Shown here: piece after piece, positions 25,626 to 34,943 of the stretch
Layout: each line of letters opens with the position of its first letter
How positions within the stretch are numbered: position 1 is the stretch's first letter
NCBI GenBank assembly: GCA_036272935.1
Contig: DATAXP010000083.1
Location: 58,443 to 122,442 of the forward strand
Direction of reading: 5' to 3'
From: DATAXP01 sp036272935
Lineage (GTDB): Bacteria > Planctomycetota > Planctomycetia > Pirellulales > PNKZ01
Length of the DNA: 64,000 bases
Made by a program: the position numbers and the translations under genes
The notes under the pieces: generated by a model
What the model was told of the DNA's origin: nothing
Seen by the model: only the letters and a program-made list of their open reading frames with translations
Databases searched by the model: none

Positions 25626-28600
25626 ACTTCGCCGCTTCGCCCCATTCGATCTTGCACTTGGGCAGCGCTTTTTGCAGCTTCGCCACGCCGGCGGCGCTGA
25701 CCTGCGTACCCGTGAGCGTCAGCGTAGTTAAGGCCGTGAGCGGCTCAAGGTGCCGCAGGCCTGCGTCGGTGATCTTCGAATAGTCGAGATGAAGCTCGAC
25801 AAGCTCGGTGTGCCGCGATAGATCAGCCAAGTCGTCGGCCTTTAATGGGCAGCCGCCGAGGAGTAGCTTGTTGATCGTCTTCAGATCGCAGATGGCGGCG
25901 AAGCCTTTCGCCGAGAGCCGGCAACCGCTCAGGTTCAGGTAGCCGATCGCCTTCCCCTTGAACGCGTCGAACCCTTCGCCCGTTATCGACGTTTCGCTTG
26001 CGCTGAGAGCTTGCATCCCTTGGAACCTGCCGGCCAACGTCCGCACCGCGGCATCCGTGATCTCGGCGCCCGTGACAACCACGTTTGCCGGCAGCAGCGG
26101 CCAAGTGACCATTTGGGCCACGAGCGCGTCGTCGACGGCCGGCGATTCCGGAAGGCCGACGGCGAGCACAGCGACGATCTTCTCGGGCAAATCGTCGATA
26201 CGGCGAATCCGTTTTGCATCGCCGATGGTCACGAAGCCCCCCATGCCGATGACCCACTCGGCCAGTTCGCGCGGCGTGGTGATTTTTGCGGGGACTAGGG
26301 GCTGGGGGCTAGGAGCTGGGGAAGAGCCCGCCGTGGCCCGCCTCTCGCCTCCAGCCTCCAGTCGCCCGCTTCCTTCCAGCCGCAACACGTACGCCGTCTG
26401 GTTGCCGTTGGCGGTGAGCAGGTAGCGGCCGGTCCCGTCGAAGGCCAGCTCGTCGATCAAGCCGTCGGGCGGGCCGAGTTGCAGCGTCTTGATCTCCGAC
26501 AAACTGCTGGCATCCAAGAACCGGACCGCGCCATCGTTGCACGCGATGGCGATCAAGCGCCCGTCGGGGCGATAGGCCATCGAGAGGCATTTGAGGTCGC
26601 CGATCTTCACGCCGCCGATTTTTAGCTTGCCGGTTGCGACGTCGTACAGTTGAACCGTCCCTGCCGAGCTGCCGGCGGCGAGCGTTCGGCCGTCGGGGCT
26701 GTAGACCATCGCCGTTTGCGGACCGCGCGTGTCGATCGGTGTGCCGGTCTCGACGCCGGTCGCCGGATCGTAGAAGCGGATCGTCCTGTCAGTTTCGCCC
26801 GAGTCGGTGGCCAGCGTTTTGCCGTCGGGGCTGAACGCAACGGCCAGAACCGCATCCTTGCGCGTGATGAGCAGCCGCTGCTTGCCGGTGGCCGTGTCCC
26901 ACAGCCGCACGGTGGTGTCGGCGGTTCCGTAGGCTGCGCCCGAGACTAGCGTTTTGCCATCGGGACTGAAGGCGAGCGCCCAGACGCCCGCGGTGTGGCC
27001 GGTGAGCGTGAACTTCTCTTTCTTCCCCGCATCGGTCACATCGAAGACCAAGATCGTCTTGGCGTCCCCCGAGAGTCCTGCTGCCAGCAGTTTGCCGTAG
27101 GGGCTGAATGCCAGACGATTGACGCGATCGGGCAGGTCGGCAATCGGGATGCCCAGTTTGCCAGACTCTTTTTGCCAAAACGTCACACCCTTTGCCGAGC
27201 CAACGGACAACGCGAAATTTCGGCCGACGGGATTGATCGCCACTCGGGAAGTCGCGCTCGTCCAGGGATTCTCTTTGGTCGCTCCGACAATCGCGACGAT
27301 GTCGGCCGGCGCCTTGGCCGGGTCGCCCATGCCGGCGCGCTTCAATTGATCGGCGGGAATGTTGGATCGCTTTAACGAGTCGAACGGCGACGCCTTTCCG
27401 GCCCCCTCTCCCTTTGGGAGAGGGTTGGGGTGAGGGCTCGCGGCGCCGGCAACAGCACCCCCATCCGGCCTTCGGCCACCTTCTCCCGAAGGGAGAAGGG
27501 CGTTATTCGCGCTACCGATCGGCACGCGGCGGCTCATCCAAATGGCGTACGGACCGCCGTCGCGCGTGGAGTTGAAGAACAGCAGCTTGCCGTCGGCCGT
27601 GGCGCTGGCAAAGAAACTTTCGGAACCGGGAATGTTGATCGGGGGCGGGATGTTTTGCCAGGGTCCAAACGCGGCGTCGGCGGTTGGCCGAGTTTGCATC
27701 CGCACCACGCCCGATCCCTCGACGTGCACTCTCTTCTTTGATTTATCGTGCTCCGCCTCGAAGGTGGTGAACATCAGCGCGCGTCCGTCGGTCGATAGCC
27801 AGGGACGCTCGTCGTAGTGATCGTTATCTCCCTTGTTCAAGCGCTTCGGCTCGCCGAACGGCGATCGCAAATCCTTGCGCCGGCTTTGCCACAGGTCCGA
27901 ATTCTTGGTACCTCGATCGCTTGCGAAGATGATGGCCAGCCCGTTGGCCGAAAGGGCTCCCGAATGCTCCGATGCTTTCGAGTTCACCGGTTCGCCCAGC
28001 GATACCGCGGGCCCGAACGGCTCGCTGCGCGACTTGCGCGTGGCCAGGTACAGGTCGCTATTGCCGCCCAGGCCGCCGGCCCGACTCGAGCTGAACAGCA
28101 CCGTCAGGCCGTCGGCCGAAAGCCAGGGATGGCTGTCCTGCTCCGTGGAGTTGACGTTGGCGCCTAAGTTCACCGGCTTGCCGAACGGCTTGTCGAGGCT
28201 GCTGCGCTCGAGCAGCCAAAGGTCGTTGAAGCCGAGGCTCCCCTTGGCGGTCGTGGAATCGCCGGAAGCGATGACGAGCGTCAGCCCGTCGCCGGAGATG
28301 CACGAGCCGTTGCCCGACGCGACTTTCTCCGGCTCGCTCCAGGTGTAATCGGGCGAGGTGAGGAGGTCGGCGGGAGATGCCACATTAGCCCCCGGCGAGT
28401 CGCCGGGGGTTTGGGCCGCGCGACCCCCGGCGTACGCCGCCGGGCGGCTATCGCCGGGGGCTAACGTCCAGGTCGCGCCGACGATCGTGCCGTGGTGCCC
28501 CTTGCCGCTGGCATCGACGAGCTTGTCGCCGCCGTTTTCGTCGCAGTGGTACAGAGCCCAGGTCTGCGCGTCGGGTTCGAGGCGCTCTTGCGGCGTGAAG

Positions 28601-31521
28601 TCTTTCGTGTAGCGCACGCCGTCGCTGATCCGTACTTCGTCGATCGTGCCGTCGTAGCGGGCGAAGGTTTCACTCGGAACGTGTGTCCCTAGCTGGCTTT
28701 TAATCTCCGTCGCTGGTAGCGCCGCGCTGGATGTTACGCTGTCGACAAGCTTGCCATCGACGTAGAGCCGCAGCGCCTTGGTGTTCGCATCCAACACGCC
28801 GGCGAGATGGACGCGCTGGCCGACGGCGACGGGACTAAACTTTGCGGTGTCGTTCATGCTAACGATCCAGACCCAGCGGTCGTCATACGAGCGGAGCGAC
28901 ACACCTCGATGGACGTAAAATAGGTTGCGGTTCATCTTCTCCCGGCTGCGCGGCCGGGCGAACATTTCCACCGTGACCGAAGCGTTCATCGGCCGTGCCG
29001 GCAATTCGACGTGCGCGAGCGTCTTATCGTCGACCACGGTCGACAAATCGAGCTCGTAATTGGCGGCGGCGGAAGGGGCTGGCGACTGGGGGCGGGCGGC
29101 TGGGGATTGCAGACTGGATGCCGCCAACTGCCCGCTGCCCTCTGCCGGCTGCCCGCTTCCCTGCGGCACGCGGCGCGACATCCACAGGGCGGCGTAGTCG
29201 CTGGTGACGTCATCGCGCTTCGAGGTGAAGAACAGCAGCTTGCCGTCGGCCGTGGCGCTCGGGAAAGTGTTGTCAGAGTCGATGGCGTTGATGGGTGCAG
29301 GAAGCTTCTGCCGCGCGCCGAACGGCGCATCAACGCTCGGGCGACTGGCCATCCAAAGCGTGCCCGAGCCGGCGACGCGCTTTCGCTTTCCGGTTTCGTC
29401 CGGTGGTGCGTTTTCGGATGTGTCGAAGAGCAGCACGCGGCCGTCGCTCGACAGCCAGGGACGATGTTCTTCCAGGCTGCTGTTGACCGCGGGTCCAAGA
29501 TGCTCCGGTTCGCTGAACGGAGATTGCCGGTCTTTGCGCCGGCTCTGCCATAAATCTTGCCCGCCAAGGGACCCCTTGTTGCTGCTCCCGAAGATGAGCA
29601 CGAGCCCGTCGGCCGAGAGCGCCCCGCCGTATCTGCCGCCCGTGGTGGAATTGACCGGCTCTCCCAGCGACGCCGCCGGGCCGAATGGTTCGCTGCGCGA
29701 TTTGCGTGTCGCTTGCCAAAGGTCGGATCGTCCGGCCGCGCGATTCGTGGAAAACAGCAACGTCAGCCCGTCGGCCGAGAGCCAAGGATGCGTCTCTTCG
29801 GCATCGGAGTTGACTTCGGGGCCGAGGCTCACGCCCTTGCCGAACGGCTCTTCGAGCGATTTTCGGTCGCGAATCCACAGATCGTTATGGTTAGCGCCAC
29901 TTTCGTTTTTCGCCGCGGCGTACCCAACCGCCACCACCGTCAAGCCATCGCCCGAGAGGCAGGGGCTATTGAGGATCGGCCCGACGACTTTTTCCGGCTC
30001 GCTCCAGGCGAAGTCGGGCGAGGTGAGGAGGTTTCCGGCCCCCTCTCCCTTGACGGGAGAGGGCTGGGGTGAGGGTGATGCAGCGGCAGCGGCCCCCTTC
30101 GCCTTTCCGCCTTCTTTTCCGTCCGGCTCGTTCACCACTTCGATCGTGCCGCCGGGCGGAGGCACCACCTTCGTGCCCTTGCTTGCTTCCACGCGGACAA
30201 TCTCGTTGCCTTCACGATCGCGCACGACGATCCAGATGCCAAACAGCACGATCAGAAATCCCGCCGCGCCGGCCGCGGCCAGCCACTTGCCGGTGTTGCG
30301 TGGCGGGCGGCCGCCACCGCTGGTGTTGATTCGCAGGCGCGATTGTGTGGAGTCGCCGCGCAGCTTCAGGTCGATCGTCTCGCCGGGGAAGTCGAGTGCG
30401 CGCTGCAACTGGTACTGCATCATTTCCGACAAACCCTCGTCGACCGTCTTGCCCAGCGGCCGATCGAGCACCGCCGTCGAGCTCCCTTCGCCCATGCGAA
30501 TGTTGGTGCTGCTGCCCGCCAGGCAGCCATCGAGTGCGGCGACCACTTCGTCCATGGTTTGCAGGCGATCCTCGGGCTTCTTCGCGACCATACGTTGAAA
30601 AACCTGGTTGAGGGACTCGGAAACCTCGGGACGTGCCTCGACGAGCGACGGAAGCGGCGCCTCGCGATGCCGCATGATGCGCATCACCAGCGAATCGCCG
30701 TCGTACGTGCGCCGACCGGTGAGCAGGTACCACAGCGAGCAGCCAAGGCTGTAAATGTCGCTGCGGGCATCGGCACTGTGCGTGTCGGTCGCTTGCTCAG
30801 GACTCATGTAATCAACCGTGCCCATCACGGCCTCGGTGGCGGTCAGTGCCTCGCCGGCCCCTTCGAACCGCGCCAGCCCCATGTCTAGAATCTTCACCAC
30901 GCCGGCGTTGTCAACCAACAAGTTGGCCGGCTTGATGTCGCGATGAATCACACCTTTCGAGTGCGCATAGGCTAAACCGGCAGCCGCTTGGCGGATGTAG
31001 CCGATCGCGCGCTCCACCGGCAGCGGGCCCTGAGTCTTGACCATGTTCGACAGGTCCTGCCCCTCGACGTACTCCATCACCAGGTAATGCACCGCACCGG
31101 CCTGGCTGGCATCGTGCGCGGTGACGATGTTCGGATGCGACAGCCGAGCGGCGGCCACCACCTCGCGCTGGAAGCGCTTGACGGCGGTGGCATCCTTGAG
31201 TGCCGCGGCGCCGATCACCTTCAAGGCCACGAGCCGCTGCATGCGGCGGTGCACGGCGCGATACACCGCTCCCATGCCGCCGGCGCCGAGCTGGCTTTGG
31301 ATCACGTACTCGCCCAGCACCAGCGCCCGCGCCTTGCCGGCCAAGACCTGCGTGGCCTGGAACTTGGTGAGCCGGCCGGCGGCGATGAGCCGCGCGACGA
31401 GGGCATCGGTGCTTTCGCGCTCGGCGGCCGACAGCGCATCGACAGCTTCTTTCAGATTGGTCTCATCGACCAACTGCGTCTCGACGACCTGCCTCGAAAA
31501 CTGCTCGACCGATATCGCCAT
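25624..31521 (-). CDS. Giant membrane Ser/Thr protein kinase with propeller, LamG, WD40 and LRR modules
   Basis: The product has 1965 residues from the ATG at 31521 (MAISVEQFSRQ). A PknB-type kinase spans about 71-335, with glycine loop LGAGGMGAVYRA, Lys101 in VALKV, HRDIKPAN at 193-200 and DMGLAR in place of DFG. A membrane helix lies at about 412-433. Then follow a PD40-type beta-propeller (about 497-785), a LamG/concanavalin-like domain (about 820-1017), a second related PD40 propeller (about 1050-1335), WD40 repeats (about 1395-1715, for example LTGHTAGVWALAFSPDGKTL) and an LRR-like end (about 1750-1960). The two propellers share phrases such as SGDGLT and SADGLT, suggesting internal duplication. 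Every inter-module linker is encoded by an intergenic-type repeat. The likely role is transmembrane signalling with an external binding part. The ligand is unknown. Confidence 0.88.
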   Translation of the reverse strand: MAISVEQFSRQVVETQLVDETNLKEAVDALSAAERESTDALVARLIAAGRLTKFQATQVLAGKARALVLGEYVIQSQLGAGGMGAVYRAVHRRMQRLVALKVIGAAALKDATAVKRFQREVVAAARLSHPNIVTAHDASQAGAVHYLVMEYVEGQDLSNMVKTQGPLPVERAIGYIRQAAAGLAYAHSKGVIHRDIKPANLLVDNAGVVKILDMGLARFEGAGEALTATEAVMGTVDYMSPEQATDTHSADARSDIYSLGCSLWYLLTGRRTYDGDSLVMRIMRHREAPLPSLVEARPEVSESLNQVFQRMVAKKPEDRLQTMDEVVAALDGCLAGSSTNIRMGEGSSTAVLDRPLGKTVDEGLSEMMQYQLQRALDFPGETIDLKLRGDSTQSRLRINTSGGGRPPRNTGKWLAAAGAAGFLIVLFGIWIVVRDREGNEIVRVEASKGTKVVPPPGGTIEVVNEPDGKEGGKAKGAAAAASPSPQPSPVKGEGAGNLLTSPDFAWSEPEKVVGPILNSPCLSGDGLTVVAVGYAAAKNESGANHNDLWIRDRKSLEEPFGKGVSLGPEVNSDAEETHPWLSADGLTLLFSTNRAAGRSDLWQATRKSRSEPFGPAASLGEPVNSTTGGRYGGALSADGLVLIFGSSNKGSLGGQDLWQSRRKDRQSPFSEPEHLGPAVNSSLEEHRPWLSSDGRVLLFDTSENAPPDETGKRKRVAGSGTLWMASRPSVDAPFGARQKLPAPINAIDSDNTFPSATADGKLLFFTSKRDDVTSDYAALWMSRRVPQGSGQPAEGSGQLAASSLQSPAARPQSPAPSAAANYELDLSTVVDDKTLAHVELPARPMNASVTVEMFARPRSREKMNRNLFYVHRGVSLRSYDDRWVWIVSMNDTAKFSPVAVGQRVHLAGVLDANTKALRLYVDGKLVDSVTSSAALPATEIKSQLGTHVPSETFARYDGTIDEVRISDGVRYTKDFTPQERLEPDAQTWALYHCDENGGDKLVDASGKGHHGTIVGATWTLAPGDSRPAAYAGGRAAQTPGDSPGANVASPADLLTSPDYTWSEPEKVASGNGSCISGDGLTLVIASGDSTTAKGSLGFNDLWLLERSSLDKPFGKPVNLGANVNSTEQDSHPWLSADGLTVLFSSSRAGGLGGNSDLYLATRKSRSEPFGPAVSLGEPVNSKASEHSGALSANGLAIIFASDRGTKNSDLWQSRRKDLRSPFGEPKRLNKGDNDHYDERPWLSTDGRALMFTTFEAEHDKSKKRVHVEGSGVVRMQTRPTADAAFGPWQNIPPPINIPGSESFFASATADGKLLFFNSTRDGGPYAIWMSRRVPIGSANNALLPSGEGGRRPDGGAVAGAASPHPNPLPKGEGAGKASPFDSLKRSNIPADQLKRAGMGDPAKAPADIVAIVGATKENPWTSATSRVAINPVGRNFALSVGSAKGVTFWQKESGKLGIPIADLPDRVNRLAFSPYGKLLAAGLSGDAKTILVFDVTDAGKKEKFTLTGHTAGVWALAFSPDGKTLVSGAAYGTADTTVRLWDTATGKQRLLITRKDAVLAVAFSPDGKTLATDSGETDRTIRFYDPATGVETGTPIDTRGPQTAMVYSPDGRTLAAGSSAGTVQLYDVATGKLKIGGVKIGDLKCLSMAYRPDGRLIAIACNDGAVRFLDASSLSEIKTLQLGPPDGLIDELAFDGTGRYLLTANGNQTAYVLRLEGSGRLEAGGERRATAGSSPAPSPQPLVPAKITTPRELAEWVIGMGGFVTIGDAKRIRRIDDLPEKIVAVLAVGLPESPAVDDALVAQMVTWPLLPANVVVTGAEITDAAVRTLAGRFQGMQALSASETSITGEGFDAFKGKAIGYLNLSGCRLSAKGFAAICDLKTINKLLLGGCPLKADDLADLSRHTELVELHLDYSKITDAGLRHLEPLTALTTLTLTGTQVSAAGVAKLQKALPKCKIEWGEAAK
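26294..26378. repeat. Repeat-encoded linker E (WD40 to LRR) inside the kinase gene
   Basis: A purine-rich tandem pattern (ACTAGGGGCTGGGGGCTAGG and on) together with a CCTCCAGCCTCCAG tract encodes residues about 1715-1743, rich in Gly, Ser, Pro and Ala. It is unlike the flanking domain codons. Confidence 0.55.
27404..27499. repeat. Composite CCCTCTCCC/CCTTCTCCC repeat as linker D inside the kinase gene
   Basis: A hairpin CCCTCTCCC/GGGAGAGGG (27404-27424) is followed by CATCCGGCCTTCGGCCA and a second hairpin CCTTCTCCC/GGGAGAAGG (27479-27499). The order and sequences match the intergenic copies at 34944-35066 and 45246-45370. In the kinase frame it encodes HPNPLPKGEGA and neighbouring residues, about 1341-1374. 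Confidence 0.8.
28385..28464. repeat. Inverted repeat as linker C (LamG to second propeller) inside the kinase gene
   Basis: The arms TTAGCCCCCGGCGA (28385-28398) and TCGCCGGGGGCTAA (28451-28464) are exact 14-bp reverse complements with further internal hairpins. It encodes residues about 1020-1046, mainly Gly, Ala, Pro, Asp and Ser. Confidence 0.78.
29065..29165. repeat. Repeat-encoded linker B (first propeller to LamG) inside the kinase gene
   Basis: A low-complexity tract with GGCTGGGGATTGCAGACTGG and AACTGCCCGCTGCCCTCTGC encodes residues about 786-819 (Gly, Ser, Gln, Ala, Pro). It resembles the CTGCCCTCTGCC repeat type at 55966-56049. Confidence 0.55.
30041..30076. repeat. CCCTCTCCC-family repeat as linker A (membrane part to first propeller)
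   Basis: The hairpin CCCTCTCCC/GGGAGAGGG (30041-30063) is followed by CTGGGGTGAGGGT. This is the half-unit of the composite repeat. In frame it encodes SPSPQPSPVKGEGAG at residues about 483-493. Confidence 0.72.
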
Positions 31522-31661
31522 TGCACGGGCTGCCGACTGACCCTGGTGGGACAAAATCTGCCCCACGATTGTAGCCGATGTGCATGCCAAAAGGGGGGGC
31601 ATCGAGAGGAATCTTTTTACGCCGTGCGACAGAGGGCTGAAATTCGGCCGGAGCGACGAAA

Positions 31662-31789
31662 GATCACGAAAGCACGAAGGGCTGAAAATACGAAACGGAA
31701 GGCAGAGGCGCGGAGGGCTGCCGTGAAACCACTGAGACACGAAGGACACGAAGACTTCTTACCTTCGTGTTCTTGGTGCCTTTGTGTTT
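31662..31789. repeat. Long intergenic repeat copy 2, upstream of the kinase gene
   Basis: GATCACGAAAGCACGAA (31662-31678) is followed about 50 bp later by an imperfect hairpin. The left arm starts AAACCACTGAGACACGAAGG at 31726 and the right arm ends TTGGTGCCTTTGTGTTT at 31789. It has the same orientation as the copy at 25503-25625. It lies in the 290-bp gap that should also hold the upstream signals of the kinase gene. Confidence 0.7.
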
Positions 31790-31811
31790 AAAACCGCCGC
31801 AACGCCGATCG

Positions 31812-33263
31812 CTAAGCGAGCCCCGCAATTGGCTCGCCGTGGTAGACGAAGTGCGGCCGGCCGGTGTGGTCGTGCCACGCGAGGCTGCGCGGGATGCCGA
31901 GCGCCTGGTAGATGCTCGCCCCAAGGTTTTCGGGCGTTTGCGGACTCGATGCCGGAAAGGCGCCGATCTTGTCGGTCGAGCCGATCACTTGTCCGCCCCG
32001 CACGCCGCCGCCGGCAAGCCACACGCTCTGCGTACCCCAGTGGTCGCGGCCGGGCGCCTTGTACACTTTCGCCAGCTTCGAAATCTTCGGCGTGCGCCCC
32101 ATCTCGCCGGCCATCACGACCAGCGTCGACTCCAGCAGGCCGCGCTCGTCCAGGTCGTCGAGCAGTGCCGCAACGGCGCGGTCGGTCGGCGGCAACAAGT
32201 AGTTCTTCAAGTGCGGGAACGCGTTGCCGTGCGTGTCCCAGGTTTCGTTGTTGCCGAGGTTCACCTGCACCAGGTTCACCCCCGCCTCGACCAGCTGCCG
32301 GGCGACGAGCAGCGACCAGCCGAACGTGTTCTCGCCGTATCGCTCGCGCAGCGTGGGATCGGCCGCGTCGATGCTGAACGCCTTCTGCGTCTTGCGATCG
32401 GTCAACAGCGAGACGGCGCGCTGACGGTGGCGATCGAAGTTCTCTTCTTCGGCCAACTGTTCGAGCTGTTCGCGCTGCTGACCGATCGAGGCGAGCAGAT
32501 TGATGCGATCCCGGAAACGCTCGACGCTCACGCCCGAGGCCAACGTGAGGTTCGGCGCCTGGAACACGAAGTCTTTCGGAGTCTCGGCATCGCGCTGATG
32601 ATGGAAGCCGTATTGCGGCCACGCGCCGTAGGAGGCGGCGTTGTACGGCGACATACCCAGGAACATCGGGTCGCGGCTCGGGCCCATCTCGCCGGCGAAC
32701 TGGCCCGGCACCGTGCGGCCCGTGCGATGGATCAGCACCTCGGGAAGCACGACCGCCGGCGGCAGGTTGTTGCGCGGCTTGGTGAGGGCGCCGGCCACCG
32801 CGGCGATACTCGGCCAATCAGTCGCTTGCGGCTTAGCAGGAGAGAACCGCGGCGGCAGTGTGTTGCGGCCGCTGAGCATGAGCATGTGCCCGGCCGAGTG
32901 CTCCGGCTCGCGATGGGCCATCGAGCGCGCCAGCGCCCACTTGTTGCTGCGTTCGGCGAGCATCGGCAGGTGTTCGCAAATCTGGATGCCCGGCGTCGCG
33001 GTGGCGATTGGGTTGAACTCGCCGCGCACCGCGTCGGGAGCGTCGGGCTTCAGATCGAAGCTGTCGAGCTGCGACAGGCCGCCGGATAGAAAGATGTAGA
33101 TGACCGCCTTGGCCCGCGCCGGCGGTGCCTTGTCGCCGGCCAGCGCCCGCAGTGCATCGACGTGATTGGCGCCCAAACCCAGCAGCCCGAGTGCGCCGGC
33201 TTGCACCGCTTGGCGACGTGGCACACGAACATGCTCGGGCCAGAACCGATCGCGGCAGGGCAT
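31812..33263 (-). CDS. DUF1501 protein (sulfatase-fold related, Tat-type leader)
   Basis: The 483-residue protein starts at the ATG at 33263, which follows a GGGAGG ribosome-binding site. The N-terminus RRQAVQAGALGLLGLGANHV looks like a twin-arginine leader. VIYIFLSGGLSQLDSFDLKPDAP is the DUF1501 signature. Later marks are LVVMAGEMGRTP, GRDHWGTQSVWLAGGGVRGG and the DTHGNAFPHLKN segment. DUF1501 proteins share the alkaline-phosphatase/sulfatase fold, are strongly expanded in planctomycetes and have no settled function. This copy is not paired with a PSD1 gene, unlike the copy at 35079-36476. Confidence 0.85.
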   Translation of the reverse strand: MPCRDRFWPEHVRVPRRQAVQAGALGLLGLGANHVDALRALAGDKAPPARAKAVIYIFLSGGLSQLDSFDLKPDAPDAVRGEFNPIATATPGIQICEHLPMLAERSNKWALARSMAHREPEHSAGHMLMLSGRNTLPPRFSPAKPQATDWPSIAAVAGALTKPRNNLPPAVVLPEVLIHRTGRTVPGQFAGEMGPSRDPMFLGMSPYNAASYGAWPQYGFHHQRDAETPKDFVFQAPNLTLASGVSVERFRDRINLLASIGQQREQLEQLAEEENFDRHRQRAVSLLTDRKTQKAFSIDAADPTLRERYGENTFGWSLLVARQLVEAGVNLVQVNLGNNETWDTHGNAFPHLKNYLLPPTDRAVAALLDDLDERGLLESTLVVMAGEMGRTPKISKLAKVYKAPGRDHWGTQSVWLAGGGVRGGQVIGSTDKIGAFPASSPQTPENLGASIYQALGIPRSLAWHDHTGRPHFVYHGEPIAGLA

Positions 33264-33361
33264 GGGAAGGCCTCCCAAGCGTGGACAGCAGGCGGGGACG
33301 AACCGATCAGGCGGGACGCATGCGTTAAGATAGCCGCCATCACTCTCCGAGGCAACCTACG

Positions 33362-33814
33362 ATGCTCACGATTCGCGATGCGGCGACCGACGACATGCCG
33401 ACGATCGTCGAGTTCAACCGCCTGCTGGCTGAAGAAACCGAGGGCAAACGGCTCGACGCTGCCGTGCTCGAGCGTGGCGTGCGACGAGCGCTGGAACGTC
33501 ACGACATGTGCCGCTACTTCGTCGCCGAGCGGGGCGGGCAACTCGTCGGCCAGACGATGATCACCTACGAGCTGACCGATTGGCGCGATGGCGTGCTGTG
33601 GTGGATCCAAAGCGTGTACGTGCGGGGCGACGCGCGGGGACAAGGAGTGTTCCGCGCGCTGTTCGAGCACGTCGAGCGGTTGGCGCGCGGCGATGCCGAG
33701 GCGCGCGGCCTGCGCCTGTACGTCGCAGAGCACAACGCCGCAGCCCTGGCGACCTACGAACGCCTGGGCCTGCGCCCCAGCGGCCACCGCGTGTACGAAA
33801 TCGATTGGTCGTGA
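33362..33814 (+). CDS. GNAT-family N-acetyltransferase
   Basis: The 150-residue protein begins MLTIRDAATDDMPTIVEFNR. It has the acetyl-CoA binding stretch QSVYVRGDARGQGVFRALFE (R-x-x-G-x-G type). The end is ALATYERLGLRPSGHRVYEI, both parts typical of GNAT enzymes. The acceptor substrate is unknown. The gene diverges from the DUF1501 gene and converges on the NHL gene with only 9 bp between stops. Confidence 0.87.
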   Translation: MLTIRDAATDDMPTIVEFNRLLAEETEGKRLDAAVLERGVRRALERHDMCRYFVAERGGQLVGQTMITYELTDWRDGVLWWIQSVYVRGDARGQGVFRALFEHVERLARGDAEARGLRLYVAEHNAAALATYERLGLRPSGHRVYEIDWS

Positions 33815-33823
33815 ACGATCAGT

Positions 33824-34909
33824 TCACGGCCGGACGCGCCGCACGCGGTGGTTGTTCGTGTCGCCGATGTATAGCGTTCCGTCGGGTCCGATGCCGATGC
33901 CGTGTGGGCGATCCATCTTCGCCTTTGTGGCCGGTCCACCGTCGCCGCCGTAGCCGCCTGCCTGCGGACCTATGCCAGCCACCGTTACGATCGTGCCGCC
34001 GCGCGGATCGATTTTGCGGATCACCTGGTTCTCGGTATCGACCACGAACACGTTGCCGCGTGGGTCGAGCGCGATCCCCTTCGGCCCGTCGAACGTTGCT
34101 TGCGCCGCGGGACCGCCGTCGCCGCTGAAACCTTTCTTGCCAGTCCCGGCGACATGGGCCAGCCGGCCATCGGCGAGGTTCATTTTCCACACGCTGTTCC
34201 CTTCGCGCAGCGCGATCCAGAGCGTGCCCTGGTCGATGCACAGCGCCCGGGGGCCGAACATCGGCCGATTGCGTGCCGGGCCCGGTTGCGGGAGTTTCTT
34301 TTCACCGTTGCCGGCGATCGAATCGATGACGCCGGTCTTCGCATCGACGCGGCGGACGCGGTGGTTGGCGATGTCGGCGATGTACACGTTGTCGGCCGTG
34401 TCGAGCGCGATGCTGTGCGGACTGCTGAGCGCCGCGTGCGTCGCGGGACCGCCATCGCCCGAGTAACCCGCCTTGCCGGTGCCGGCGATCGTCGCAATGC
34501 GACCGGTCGCGCGGTCGACACGCCGCACGACGTTATTCTTCATCTCGACGAACAGCATGTTGCCGCGAGAGTCGAACCGCACTTCGTACGGCTCGTTCAA
34601 TTGCGCTTCGGTCGCCGGGCCACCATCACCGGCGTAGCCCTTGATCCCCGAGCCGGCAACGGTCGTCAATTCGTCAGAGCTCAGATCGACGCGCCGCACC
34701 CGGTGCTGGCCGACCTCGGTGACGTACAGCGCACCGTCGCGGCCGATCTCGACGCCGAACGGCTGATCGATGTTGATCTCGGTCGCCACGCCGCTCGAGC
34801 CGTTGTTCCCGGCGTTGCCCGTGCCGGCGACGGTGTCGATCATCCCGGCTTGCGCGGCCGCGGCGACAAAGAAACCGCAGATGCACGCCGATAAACGCAG
34901 ATGCCGCAT
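33824..34909 (-). CDS. Secreted NHL-repeat beta-propeller protein
   Basis: The 361-residue protein has a short signal peptide (about 1-21, ending AQA-G). Around six NHL-type blades follow. Each blade carries phrases like VAGTGNAG, GYAGDGGPATEAQL, the strand GIALDPRGNVFVVDTENQVIR or close variants, and HRVRRVD. Such propellers act as binding scaffolds and no catalytic residue is suggested. It is the last gene of a minus-strand run beginning with the MFS carrier. A composite repeat separates it from the DUF1501 gene upstream. Confidence 0.85.
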   Translation of the reverse strand: MRHLRLSACICGFFVAAAAQAGMIDTVAGTGNAGNNGSSGVATEINIDQPFGVEIGRDGALYVTEVGQHRVRRVDLSSDELTTVAGSGIKGYAGDGGPATEAQLNEPYEVRFDSRGNMLFVEMKNNVVRRVDRATGRIATIAGTGKAGYSGDGGPATHAALSSPHSIALDTADNVYIADIANHRVRRVDAKTGVIDSIAGNGEKKLPQPGPARNRPMFGPRALCIDQGTLWIALREGNSVWKMNLADGRLAHVAGTGKKGFSGDGGPAAQATFDGPKGIALDPRGNVFVVDTENQVIRKIDPRGGTIVTVAGIGPQAGGYGGDGGPATKAKMDRPHGIGIGPDGTLYIGDTNNHRVRRVRP

Positions 34910-34943
34910 CGTGACTGATTCTCTAGGGGTGAATTCACGACAC

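Noticed and set aside
29204..30598. 464-codon open frame on the plus strand inside the kinase locus
   Set aside because: It is a shadow of the kinase gene in GC-rich DNA, with no recognisable motif.
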